From positions 37,968,501-38,032,500 of the forward strand of contig CM040127.1 of the NCBI GenBank assembly GCA_022559845.1: a stretch of 64,000 nt of DNA, in the 5' to 3' direction. Positions within the stretch are counted from its first letter, which is position 1, and every line of letters begins with the position of its first letter. A program made the translations under genes and the position numbers. This document shows, in pieces, positions 48,001 to 58,184 of this stretch. The notes below the pieces were generated by a model that ran no database searches, was not told the DNA's origin, and was given only the letters and a program-made list of their open reading frames with translations. This stretch comes from Amorphophallus konjac (lineage: Eukaryota > Streptophyta > Magnoliopsida > Alismatales > Araceae).

Positions 48001-49063
48001 GGAGTTGGTACGAACCGACTCCGAGGACTTCTTCGCTGGTTCCATTACCCATAAAAACTCTATGCCTGCCTACAGGGATCTTATTGTATTCCACGAAGCC
48101 AGCTCGATCCATAGTTATATGTTTGGTCGCTCCTGAATCCACAATCCACACAGGATTAGGATGAGCAGTTAAAACATGTGAACAAACATAAATATCTGGA
48201 GAGCTAGGTACGTTAATTACCTTCTTCGGCTCATGACACTCATGAGCGAAGTGGCCTCTCTTCCTGCAGTTGAAGCATTTTATACAGCTTTTATCTTTCT
48301 TTTTCTTCCCACCACATCTTCCACAGTGGTGCTTAAAGGACTGAGTTGCTTTGGGGCCAGGTGCGGCATCTCGCCCCTGCATTTTCCTCTGTGGTCCTTT
48401 CCTACTATATCGGCGACTACTCTGACCGACATTAGCAGTGGCGCAATACAGAATCTCGCGCTCAGCTTCTAACTCTACATGACGAGAAATATCCGAAAAG
48501 TCTTTGATATTCTCGTTATGTGTTAGAATTTGTTTCATTTGAAACCACGAGTCAGGCAGAGATCTAATCATAGCATGCACCTGTTGCTCGTCTGTGAGAT
48601 CATGTCCCACTGCCTTTAAATCACGAATCATATGAGCCATAACCCTCAGGTGCTCAATCATCGTGTGACGCGAGTCCTTCCGGTAGGTCTCAAATTTCAA
48701 AACAAGAGCCCTTAACCGTGTCACAGACGTCCCCCCAAAGGTAAATCTCAACTGATCCCACATTTCCTTGGCAGTACCAAAACCCTCAAACTCGCCAATG
48801 AGATCGTCCTCCATCGCGCTAAACATAGTAAAGCGCGCACTGCGATCTCTCTTAAATCAAGTCTTATAGGTTTCTTGGTCTTGGCGATGTTGGGCGGTGT
48901 TGCCCTCTTCAGGCGGTAACATGGTAATAGTAAGATGGTCGAGCAACTCTTGCTCATCTAACAGATATTGGATCTTACGTTGCCACATTTCATAGTTTGT
49001 GCCGTTTAATTTTTCACCCCTAGTGAGATCCGCGATAACATGTTTGGCGGCCATAGCTATCAA
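45036..49063 (-). pseudogene. Copia gag-pol polyprotein, broken
   Basis: Starts at 49,063 (minus): Gag (LNGTNYEMWQRKIQYLL), CCHC knuckle (CFNCRKRGHFAHEC), protease (WIVDSGATKHITMD), pre-integrase and integrase (WHASLGHIGQDRM; LELIHSDICGPM; FIDDYSRYGYVYL), RT ([28 protein letters not shown]) and RNase H (KHIDIRYHYIKDLL; ADPLTKQIVRESF), ending 45,036. Stops: 48,857, 47,288, about 47,095, 46,492, 46,269, 45,546 and about 45,422; frameshifts near 46,935 and 46,440-46,480. Most stops are C-to-T type changes. Despite young LTRs this copy cannot encode a full product. Confidence 0.93.
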
Positions 49064-49257
49064 CCACTACATAAATAGAGAAAGTAATCGACATCAATTT
49101 ACACATCGTCTCAATTTGCTAACAGAAGTCCAAACTAATTATATTAAACTTTCTTATATGGTGAAATCGAAAGTAGAGTCAGACTACTACAATCATCTCC
49201 CACTCACATAAGATCATTTAATAACCTTAGAATGACTTCGAACAAATTCATAATTTA

Positions 49258-49445
49258 TTTCGGATATGCAAAACAAATTCGCATATTTTATATGCAAAAC
49301 AAATTCGCACTTTTCATATGCAAAACAAATCTGCACATATTTATGCGAAACAAATTTGCACAATATAAAAACAGTATCACATATGCAAAACTAATTTGCA
49401 TAAATTAAAAATAGTACTAGATATGCAAGACAAATTTGCATACAA
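49258..49445. repeat. Tandem array of about 27 bp between the extra ORF and gag
   Basis: Six to seven units of the type ATATGCAAAACAAATTCGCA with short variable linkers. The last units overlap the 3' end of the extra ORF. Confidence 0.85.
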
Positions 49446-50130
49446 TAAGAAAATAAAGGTGGTACTTCCGGAGGCTCAACCAGTGGCGACCCATGCCGAC
49501 TAGGGGGCCAAGGCTCCCACTCGGCCTGAGCCGGCTCTGGAAGCTACTGCGGCATCTGTGACACGAGGGAAGCTCTCTAGCTGGTCGCTGGGCAGCGGCC
49601 TCCCAGCTGCCTACTACAGCTCTCCCTACTCTGGCAGAAGTCGCGGCCGTAAGTGGTCTAGCAGGCACTCGATCTCTCGCCGGTAAAGGGAGAGAGCTCG
49701 CCTGGTGCTGGGCGACCACTCGCGCGCCATCTGCATGTCCACCCTCTCTACGTCTCTGCTGTACACGTGCAGCGGTCGTGCTCGCTGCAGTCTCTAGGGA
49801 CGGTCCCCGAAGAGCACTGAGAAAGCTCTGTCGGTACTCTCTGGCAGTAAAGAGACGCCGTCGAGGGGGCAGCTCCTCCGCAGGTGCGCTCACAGAGGGA
49901 CGCGGCTCAACATCATTCTCTCCGAACGATGACGACGGTGACTCTAGCTCTCTTTCCATCTGCATGGGTTGCGCAAAAGGGTCTCTAAGTATACCAAGCA
50001 TCGCTCGCAGTGGTGCCAAGGCCCTTGCAGGAGGGAAAGAGGGGAGAGAGTCACGCTCTAGGGACGACTCCTCAGAGTAATTGGTAAGAACATCGTCATA
50101 GAGGGGAGGAAATGATGGAGCCGCCATCAC
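49417..50130 (-). CDS. Unidentified 237-aa ORF upstream of gag in a copia element
   Basis: An uninterrupted minus-strand frame from ATG 50,130 (second Met at 50,127) to TAA at 49,417, sense-oriented with gag-pol and placed between PBS and gag. The N-terminal half is acidic and Pro/Ser-rich (MMAAPSFPPLYDDVLTNYSE, LESPSSSFGENDVEPRPS) with RRRLFTAREYRQSFLSALRG in the middle. The second half is Arg/Ala-rich and the last 30 residues are hydrophobic (YHLYFLIVCKFVLHI), partly supplied by the tandem array. It is more GC-rich than the flanking leader. It is intact while gag-pol has many stops. I do not recognise a family; a captured host exon or an element-specific accessory gene are the two options. 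Confidence 0.5.
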   Translation of the reverse strand: MMAAPSFPPLYDDVLTNYSEESSLERDSLPSFPPARALAPLRAMLGILRDPFAQPMQMERELESPSSSFGENDVEPRPSVSAPAEELPPRRRLFTAREYRQSFLSALRGPSLETAASTTAARVQQRRREGGHADGARVVAQHQASSLPLPARDRVPARPLTAATSARVGRAVVGSWEAAAQRPARELPSCHRCRSSFQSRLRPSGSLGPLVGMGRHWLSLRKYHLYFLIVCKFVLHI

Positions 50131-50229
50131 ATATAGTCCTTTTTAGTAAGGAAATAGCCAAATGAGTATAATGAACTGCAAATAGAATGATACCGACATA
50201 TCTAGGACCAACCTAGAATAAATAAAAAT

Positions 50230-50745
50230 AAAATTGTGCGGAACTAATTCAGCATGTCTAGAACAAATTCAGAACAATTAAAAATTAAGCGGCCATTACG
50301 CGGCTTAAAATAAAATTAATCGGAACTAATCCGACATATTCAGGACAAATCCCAGAGTAAATAAAAATTAACAGGCTGCATCTAACATGTTCCGGCATGT
50401 CCGGGACAATGTCAGAGTATATAAAAAATCAAACGAGCAGCATCTCAGCATGAAATAAAATTAGTCGGAATTAATCCGCCACATCCGGCACACCCAGAAT
50501 AATTACAAAAATTAACGGGCAGCATCTCGACATGAAATACAATTAGTCGGAATTAATCCGACATAACCGGCACGCCCAGAATAATTACAAAAATTAACGG
50601 GCAACATTTCAGCATGAAATACAATTAAACGGAACTAATCCAATACCTCCGGGACAACCCAGAATAATTAAAGAAATGAACGGACAACATTTCGACATGA
50701 AATAAAATTATTCGGGGCTAATCCGACAAGAAATAAAAATAGAAA
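50230..50745. repeat. 82-bp tandem array in the copia leader
   Basis: About six diverged units with core AATTAGTCGGAATTAATCCG, then CCCAGAATAATTACAAAAAT and ACATGAAATA. It sits between the PBS and the extra ORF. Confidence 0.85.
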
Positions 50746-50755
50746 AGAATAACCT

Positions 50756-50768
50756 GGCTCTGATACCA
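50756..50768 (-). promoter_or_regulatory. Primer-binding site of the copia element
   Basis: Minus strand TGGTATCAGAGCC, initiator tRNA-Met type, one base after the LTR end. Confidence 0.92.
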
Positions 50769-50769
50769 A

Positions 50770-51338
50770 TGTTAGTTAGTCCCGAAATATAATAATAAAT
50801 AAATGAACACAGGAGTTTAGGTGCAAGGACGTACCTTAGTCACGCAACGAAAATATATATATATATATATTACGTCTTTGACTCGCAGAGTCAAAAGATG
50901 ACTACTAGAGTCACCTTCAAGTGTCCACCCTCCAAATCCAAGGTCTAGTTGACATACCTCCGTGAACTTGTCACTGTTTAAAGCCTCACCGTGAGAGTCT
51001 CATGAGAACCGCAGTTCTCTGCTCCTCCTCTCCCTTTATTCACCTATCTCATCTTTTACTACCCATGGCTCACTGCCGCACACAGCCGCTGCAGTTGCTC
51101 TCACCTTTGTTTGTTACCTCCCCACACTTCTGTCCGTTGCATCCTATTTATACAGGTGAAAAGCCCATGAGAAAAGATCTACCGGTGGGATAAGGACGGA
51201 GGGAGAGGAGCTATGGAGGAGGCACCACAGGGCGCCATGTGGCGTGGGCCCTGCGGCTCCCCAAGGGGCGCCCCCTGGGGTGCCTCCGCACTCGGCCCCA
51301 GGGGCACCCCCTCAGACGCCGCGTCTCACAGCATAACA
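50770..51338 (-). repeat. 5' LTR of the copia element (569 bp)
   Basis: Aligns with 43,413-43,985 throughout. Followed by the TSD ATTAT. Confidence 0.95.
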
Positions 51339-52575
51339 ATTATCCTACTTAAAGCTTGGTCCTTGAAATTCTATTTGGCCATTAATTGATGTGAAATTTG
51401 TCTAAAAAATTTACGTGGGACTATGGGTCCAAATTGGCACTCAATGCTAGAACGTTATTTGATAGGGACCCAGATCTGATCCCAAGGGCGAGGTAAAGCC
51501 CAGACATATACCGGTAATATGATTGATCAGGTGTGACATTGCACCAATGATACACAAGATTTGATCTAGATAATTTCAACACTGATACGACATGATATGT
51601 TCTTGATATGAATGTTCTTGATATTATATTTGACATAGCCCGGAATGGGTAAGCATGTTATTGAAATTATTGAATTGCCAATCCTCAGCTATGTTATACG
51701 TTCTCATTAATAGTAGTATCCTATCTTGTTCTAGAATTTCATGACATCTCTTCTATATACTTGCCATCTGTTTATATATTTGAATAGTGATCTCTTTATT
51801 CCTGCTCCATCTTATGTCCAGCTTTAGTCTGATCATTATCGGATTTATCGTTGCATGCATATTTATGTTAATTTATTAATCACTTAAAGCTAGCTTGATT
51901 CAAGAGATATAATACCTACTGAGCTTTCGCTCACCTAGTGTTTTTCAATATTTTTCAGGTAATAATGAAGAAGAATGCAATCAAGATGGGTAAGGGGAAT
52001 AGTGAAGAGAATCTCGGCCATTTAGATGAACCTCGCAGTCTTATGGCGAATTTAGTTAGTTTGAGAGTCTCTTGTAATTTTCTTTTATTTTGAATTTGTT
52101 AGTCTGAGTCAAATTGTAATAAACTTATATTTAGAATTTCAATGAAATTATGTTTTGTCTAGTTATATTGTGCCTTTATGGTTTGCTCTTATTGTCATGA
52201 CTGAAGTCCCGCGATCAATGACACCCAAGAGGAGGGGTGTGGACGCACTTTCCGATCGATTGGTTATGGTGGTTCGTTTATTGGTTTATTAAGTGCGTGG
52301 GCGTGCCAGTTACGGAGTGACAAATTTATTCGGGCTCCGAAGAGCCCATGGTGCGTTCGATCTGACTCAGTCAGACGATTGTGTGATTCGGGTCGGGACC
52401 AAAATCCGCCGCGCCGTAAAGGTCACGACATCATTTACATCCCCCATACGAGGGAACACCATTGATTAATCGTCGAGAATCAGGGCCTCATGGCCAGGAA
52501 CTTAATTGCATAGAACTTTATTAAGAAATGTTAAAGTCCTCGTATGAGGGCGTGAAGAAAGCGTTAGAGATCATG

Positions 52576-53690
52576 TCGGTCATGTGCTGACCATTTAATA
52601 TTCGGACGAATGTCCGGCTTGAGAAAATCTCGATTATCGCAGGAAAACCGGAATGCATGTATGCCGAGGTACGATAGATTTATAGTTCAGAAGAACGGAA
52701 AGCGTTCGGCTAAACCTCGGTTGGAGTGGTCAAAAATCAGTAAGTCTGTTGGCCTGGTGCAAGAGCAAACTGCGACCATACTACGGTGGGCCCCCCGCGG
52801 TCGAAGTCAAGCTCGCATGAGCGTCATTAATATTTTCGGTGCCAAGGGGCATCGGGGGAATATCTCCTGAACCAGCTGGAAAGCCCTATGTCTTGGGGAG
52901 CGAACGTTCGAAACGTATCGGTCATTCGGGAGACCGTTTAATATTCGGACGGGTGTCCGGCTTGAGAATATCGTAATCGTCGCGGGAGGACCTGGAACAT
53001 ATGTGTGCCGGGGTACGACAAGTTTATTATTCCGAGGGACTAAAGACATTCGGTTAAATCCAGGTTAGTGTAATAGGAAACTGGTGAATTTATCGGCCCG
53101 ATGCGAGATCGGGTCATGACCATACCGGGGGCGCCTCCCGCGGTCCGAACGAGGCTTGCGCGGGCATCATTAATTTTTCTGGTGCCGGAGGGTAACGGGG
53201 AAGAGTCCCGGGACTAGACTCCAAAACCGAAAACGTGTTCAAAGGGGGACGGGCTGTAGGCCAAGGATATGAGTCAGACGATGACCATGATTGGGACGGA
53301 CCCTAGGTCTAAGCGTGGCCCACGGAGGCCTTATTGATATTCCCATGCAAAGGGTCTAGGGATGAGGAGAGCCATCTCGCTCCATTCAGATTTTATCGGT
53401 CATTCATGGACCACTTTATGTTCGGACAAAGGTCCGTATTGAAGGTACGACGTAGATGGAAACAACCCCGTATAAATGTATGCCGAGTTTACGTGAATTT
53501 CAATGAAAGAACGAAAACGAATCCCGATGGAAACGAGTTCGGTTTGACGAATTATCGGGCCAGAGCAACGTCAGATTACGGCCATATCGGGATGGTTCCC
53601 AAGGTCCGAACCCGACTTGGAGGGGCGGTGTTAGTATTCCCTTTACACCGAGTCTTGAGGAGAAACGGGACTGCGGAGCAGATCTCATCG
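52576..53690. repeat. Diverged tandem repeats of about 340-480 bp (three copies)
   Basis: Each copy opens with TCGGTCAT near 52,576, 52,918 and 53,396, followed by ATTCGGACGAATGTCCGGCT-like sequence, then GTATGCCGAGGTACGA-like, ACCATACTACGG-like and CGCGGTC-GAA blocks. Confidence 0.8.
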
Positions 53691-54235
53691 TTTTATAATT
53701 ACTTGAATTTTTATCATTATTATTTGTTAGTTTATATATTTTTTGAGTGAGTTTATTATTACGGTTTATTTATTTTTTATGCTTTATTTATTTATTATTG
53801 TTATTGTTGGGCTTGTTATTATTGTTTATTCATTTTATTATAATTTATTTACTTATCACTTTTGCTGGGTTTGTTATTATTATTCATTTATTTTGTTATC
53901 ATTTATTTACTTATCATTTTTGTTGAGTTTGTTATTATTATTCCTTGTTTCTTTATTGCTATTATGTATTTATTTCTTCTTTTTAGGCATTTATTATTGT
54001 TGTCATTTATTATCATATTCTTCATTCATTTATTATTATTATTTGTCCCCTTTTTGTGAGTTTGTTGTCATTATTATTATTATTATTATATTATTTTTTA
54101 TCATTATTTGTTTATTTCTTATATTTTATTTTAGCTTATTATTATTATTACGTGTTCCATTATTATTACTATTTATTTATTCATTTTTTAAATTTATTAT
54201 TATTATTATTATTATTATTATCATCATTATTTGTC
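53690..54235. repeat. TTATT-rich low-complexity array
   Basis: More than 500 bp of TTATTATT interspersed with units such as TTATTTACTTATCATTTTTG. The 184-aa Ile/Leu/Tyr-rich frame over it is an artefact of composition. Confidence 0.9.
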
Positions 54236-54539
54236 ATGTTGGGAGCGTGCGTAGGAGGATGGGCCGAAAGGGCTGGGAAAGGGTCTGTGCAGGCTGAGCG
54301 AAAGTCTGAGCGTCTTGGAGGTAAGGTTGGTGCAGGTCAAGAATAAAGGCTCAACAAGGTCAGTGCACTTTGAGAACAAGGTCGGTGCACAAGAGGACCA
54401 AGGCCGGTGCACATAGGGAACCAAGGGGGATTGGATCGGCGCAAGACCTGAGTAGGGTCTATGTAGGTTTAGGTTGGAGGTCAGTGCAGCTGGCCTGGAA
54501 GTCGGTGCAGCTGGGCTGAGGGTTAGAAGGGAAGCTGTG

Positions 54540-54840
54540 CCGCTAGGAGGGGCACAGAGTGTGCGGTGAGCGGGAGGCCGGGGTGCGCCGGTGAAGGGCT
54601 GGGCGTGCCGGTGAAGCTTGGGCTGTTGTGTCGGGGAGGCGCCAAAGGGCGTACCGGGCTGGGGCTGGGAGGTGGCTGGGTGTGCCGGTGAAGCCCCGGG
54701 GAAAGGCGTACCGGTGAAGGCTGGGATGGATGGGGAACGGTTGGAGCGTGCCAGCGAAGGGCCTGGCCAGGAGTGCCGGGGAAGGAACGGCTGGAGCGTG
54801 CCGGCTAAGGTTGAACTAGGGTGTGCCGGCCAAGGCTAAT
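54540..54840. repeat. GTGCCGGTGAAG-type repeats
   Basis: The motif G(T/C)GTGCCGGTGAAGGGCTGG recurs irregularly; related copies lie at 55,330-55,480. It is a diverged relative of the 24-bp array at 56.4-57.2 kb. Confidence 0.75.
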
Positions 54841-56125
54841 GAGGGGTTTTCTCTTATTCATGGGATGCATGCGTGAGTTTTGATTTGATTTTCTTCTATT
54901 CCCGTAGACCATGTTCATGGTTATGTTCGATAGTCCATTATAGAGGTGTGAATGCTTAGTTATTCGGGCTCTCCGTAGTTCGTTCGTTATTTAGGCAAAG
55001 CCGTTGCGTTAGTGTTTTTTTTGTTCACTTGTTGTCTCTTTTTGTGTTGTTACCTTTCTTTTATTATTGCTATTGTGTTAATTCTAACGAAAATTTGGCG
55101 GCATCTCCCCTTGACCCGCATGGTAAGGGAGATAAAGGGAACGCGTCGACATGGAGTGGCTGAACCCGACAATTTGAGGTGGGTGCCAGAGGCAGCAACA
55201 CCTTTGATAAGACTTCGGAAAACTCGGAAGAAACGACGAATGGAAGGCGCCTCTGAGACTACCCAGGGGTGCACCGGGCAAGAAGAATGACTGGTGGCTA
55301 ACGTACCGGCCAGAGAGTCTCAAGCGGGCTGAAGAGGTGTGCCGGATTGGGTTCGAGCGGGGCTGTGCTGGGGAAGGCCCCCAGGGGCTGTGCCGGTGAA
55401 CGAGGGCCAAGGTGTGCCGCTGAAGAAGTGTACCGGTGGGGGTTGGCCTAGGGGCGTACCGGTCAAGGGCTGGGTGACTGCACCGGGCAAGAGAGGCGGT
55501 GGCTGGATGGGTGGAGAGGTGACGGAGGCCATGGCTCTTGGCTCAATCAGCACGAGTGGGAGGCTTCAGCTAGACCAAGGGGGAGGCGAAGTAGAGGGTC
55601 CGCTAGCCACGCTCAAGGGGCACGACAGTGAACCCCATGGGGAGGCTGGCAACATCGAAGACAAGCATGATCGGCATGAAAAGGGAGAAGTCACCGGAGG
55701 GAGGAGGAAGAAGAACTCGAGCACACATAGGGACCCAAGCAAACAGAGACAGTAAAAAAAAACTCAAGAAAGGGGTTTTCATTCATGAAAGATAGGGGCC
55801 AAAATCACCCATGCACATTTCGGAACACCGGGGTAGAGGATACAACCATGGGAGGAAGAAGAGAGGTGAGGGGAAGAAGGAATAGGGGAGAGTGTTGGGG
55901 TGGAGCAGGGGTGACGGCTCCCTGCTCCCCCAACACTTTCTGCTACATGCTCTCTTTCACTCAGCTCTCTCTTACTCTCTTCCTCTTCCGGTGGCCGCCG
56001 AGAGCTCTCTTTCTTCCTCTCTTCTTCTTCTTCTCTTCTCTTTTGCTTGGAAGCACCGCAGTGGCTGTGCGTGCTGCTCCCTGTTCTCTGCCTGTCTCTC
56101 CGTGCGTGTTCGTCAGAGAAGAGGG
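54841..56125. other. LTR interior without recognised gene
   Basis: Mixed purine-rich sequence, with CT-rich sequence at 55,920-56,050. On the minus strand this is the region downstream of the TATA box, so probably untranslated leader. Confidence 0.5.
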
Positions 56126-56126
56126 G

Positions 56127-56134
56127 TTTTTATA
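56127..56134 (-). promoter_or_regulatory. TATA box of the proposed 5.2-kb LTR
   Basis: Minus strand CAGGGTATAAAAACCCCTC, a strong TATA context 1.3 kb from the proposed LTR start. Confidence 0.6.
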
Positions 56135-56439
56135 CCCTGGCAACGGCGAGATCGGTCGAAGGCGGGAAGTTGGAGGCATTGCATGGGGATTTGACCTGTC
56201 GTCCTTGGTGGCAAGGGGGACAGGCAGCGTGGCTCTCTCCCTGGGCGACACCTCAGCCAGCTCGCTGCGCGCCACGAATCATAGGGGATGGGCATCACGT
56301 CATTCTGTCGGTTGCACCGGGTGAAGAAGAATCAGGGTGTGCCGTTGAATGGGCAGGTAGCCGTGCCGCTGGAAGATTGCAAAAGCGTTCTGCTGAAAGG
56401 CTGGAAAGGTGTGCCGCTGACGGGCTGGGGACATGTGCC

Positions 56440-57210
56440 CTGGAGGAGATTACAGGCATGCCGCTGAAGGCCTCTACAGGGCGTGCCGTTGAAGGGGCTG
56501 GCAGACGTGCCGTTGAAGGGCCTCTACATGGCGTGCCGTGGAAGGGGCTGGCAGGCGCTCCGTTGAAGGCAGGCGTGCCGTTGAAGGGCCTCTACATGGC
56601 GTGCCGTGAAAGGGGTTGGCAGGCGCACCGTTGAAGGGGCTAGCAGGCGTGCCGTTGAAGGGCCTGGCAGGCGCGCCGTTGAAGGGCCTGGTAGCCGTGA
56701 CGTTGAAAGGGGCTGGCAGGCGCGCCGTTGAAGGGGCTGGCAGGCGCGTCGTTGAAGGGGCTGGCAGGAGTGCCATTGAAGGGCCTGGCAGGCGCGCCGT
56801 TGAAGGGGCTGGAAGGCGCACCGTTGAAGGGCCTGGCAGGCCCGCCGTTGAAGGGCCTGGCAGGCGTGCCGTTGAAGACTTGCAGGCGTGTCATTGAAGG
56901 GGCTGGCAGGCGCGCCGTTGAAGGGCCTGGCAGGCATGCCGTTGAAGGGCATGGCAGGCGTGCCGTTGAAGGCTTGCAGGCGTGCCGTTGAAGGGGCTGG
57001 CAGGCGCGCCGTTGAAGGGCCTGGCAGGAGTGCCGTTGAAGGGCGTTGAAGGGCCTGGCAGGCGTGCCGTTGAAGGGCCTTGAAGGGGCTGGCAGGAGCG
57101 CCGTTGAAGGGCCTGGCAGGCATGCCGTTGAAGGGCCTGGCAGGCGTGCCGTTGAAGGCTTGCAGGCGTGCCATGAAGGGCCTGGCAGGCGTGCCGTTGA
57201 AGGGCATATT
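56440..57210. repeat. GC-rich 24-bp tandem array, about 30 units
   Basis: Unit GGCAGGCGTGCCGTTGAAGG + GCCT, 24 bp, with some shortened units. Because 24 is a multiple of 3, long reading frames with octapeptide repeats appear on both strands (up to 234 codons); these are products of the period. Confidence 0.95.
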
Positions 57211-57420
57211 TGAGGTCTTCGTCGACACGAGTTGCGGTCCATTTGATTTTCTTTGGGGCCCATGGATTGTGGGATTCCTGGGGGTTGGTTTCTCTTCGCT
57301 GTCGTGACTCTGGAGACGGTTTCACGATAGTGTGTATTTGTTCGGAGAGTACGGATGGCCTGTCTCCTCCGCAGTTTCTTCGTTTGGGGTTATGGCTGAT
57401 GCTGGATTGGTCGGGACACA

Positions 57421-57444
57421 TGGACGTGCAATTTTACACGTCCA
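57421..57444. repeat. Perfect 8-bp inverted repeat at the proposed LTR start
   Basis: TGGACGTG and CACGTCCA flank CAATTTTA, giving a small hairpin right at the LTR end. Confidence 0.85.
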
Positions 57445-57509
57445 CAAATGCCCCCCACCCACGGGTAGCGCATGCAAAGGATGAGTCGGGGGGGGGGGTG
57501 CCCGTGGGT

Positions 57510-57966
57510 GTACTGGTCTCTTCTTCTCTTCGTCGGTGTCGACGGGGTGTCGGGAGCTGACATGGTATGTCAGTCTCTTCTTCTATTCGTTAGTGCCGAT
57601 GGGGTGTCGGGCGCTGACATGATATGTTGGTCTCTTCTTCTCTTCATTAGTGCAGATGGGTGTCGGGAACTGACGTGGTATGTTGGTCTCTTCTTCTCTT
57701 CGTCAGTGCCAACGGGGTGTCAGGCGCTGACATGATATGTTGGTCTCTTCTTGTCTTCATCAGTGCTGACGAGGTGTCGGGAACTGACGTGGTATGTTGG
57801 TCTCTTCTTCTCTTCATCAATGCCGACGGGGTGTTGGGAACTGACGTGGTATGGTGGTCTCTTCTTCTCTTCATCAGTGTCGACGGGGTGTCGGGAGCTG
57901 ACGTGGTATGTTGGTCTCTTCTTCTCTTCATCAGTGCCAACGGGGTGTCGGAAACTGACGTTGGAG
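57510..57966. repeat. 57-bp tandem array, 8 units
   Basis: Unit GTTGGTCTCTTCTTCTCTTC + ATCAGTGCCGACGGGGTGTC + GGGAACTGACGTGGTAT, period 57 bp. A 19-residue repeat appears in reading frames on both strands as a consequence. Confidence 0.92.
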
Positions 57967-58184
57967 CGGCAGAAGGGCGTGCCGCTGGAGGCTTCACAAT
58001 GAGTGTGCTGCTGAGGGCACTTAGTAGTGTGCCGCTGGAGGGCTTGGAGGCTACTGCGTCATTGGAGCACTTCAAAAGTGTTTCATTTTCTTCTTTTCAT
58101 CTTTTCACCTTCCTTTCTCTTTTCTCCTCTTCTGTATTCCCCTGCACGTAAACATGGGGTGAGAATTTATTTAGTGTCCACAAA

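Larger units (their letters stand above)
43413..51338 (-). mobile_element. Ty1/copia element, full length, 7.9 kb, minus strand
   Basis: LTRs at 43,413-43,985 (573 bp) and 50,770-51,338 (569 bp), TSD ATTAT at 43,408-43,412 and 51,339-51,343, PBS, PPT and gag-pol, all on the minus strand. LTRs differ by a TA-run length change and a handful of substitutions, suggesting a recent insertion. Unusual is the 1.7-kb leader between PBS and gag, which holds an extra 237-codon ORF and two tandem arrays. Confidence 0.95.
41381..52237 (+). mobile_element. Tekay/Del-like gypsy LTR in the CACTA element, split twice
   Basis: Starts TGTAGTAACCCAG at 41,381 after TTGAA. The TATA box TATAAATA is at 41,771-41,778. 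After removal of the copia element (43,413-51,338) the LTR-like sequence continues through a TGAGCTTTCGCTCA hairpin (about 51,920), a feature I associate with Tekay/Del LTRs, to 52,237, where a larger element inserted before the LTR end. At least 2.9 kb of LTR is present; no coding sequence. Whether it is a solo LTR or one end of a full element cannot be decided here. Confidence 0.6.
52238..57446 (-). repeat. Proposed 5.2-kb LTR of a giant Tat/Ogre-like gypsy element
   Basis: The ends TGTGGACG (52,238) and CGTCCACA (57,446) are mutual inverted complements. On the minus strand the tract GGTGGGGGGCATT directly precedes the TGTGGACG start, as a PPT should, so this would be the 3' LTR with the element body to the right. 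A minus-strand TATA box lies 1.3 kb in. AGGGG (52,233-52,237) would be one TSD copy; its partner is outside the window. Size and repeat load fit Ogre-type LTRs. No coding sequence of note. Confidence 0.5.

Noticed and set aside
53743..54297. 184-aa Ile/Leu/Tyr/Phe-rich frame resembling a multi-pass membrane protein
   Set aside because: Arises from a TTATT-rich low-complexity array and has no conserved features.
55084..55755. Overlapping frames of 92-138 aa around 55 kb
   Set aside because: No motifs, overlapping frames on both strands, and GTGCCGGTGAAG-type repeats contribute to them.
56524..57263. Long Pro/Arg/Ala-rich reading frames on the minus strand (207-234 codons) and similar ones on the plus strand
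   Set aside because: They follow from a 24-bp tandem repeat whose period is divisible by 3; both strands are open with octapeptide repeats, so there is no sign of coding selection.
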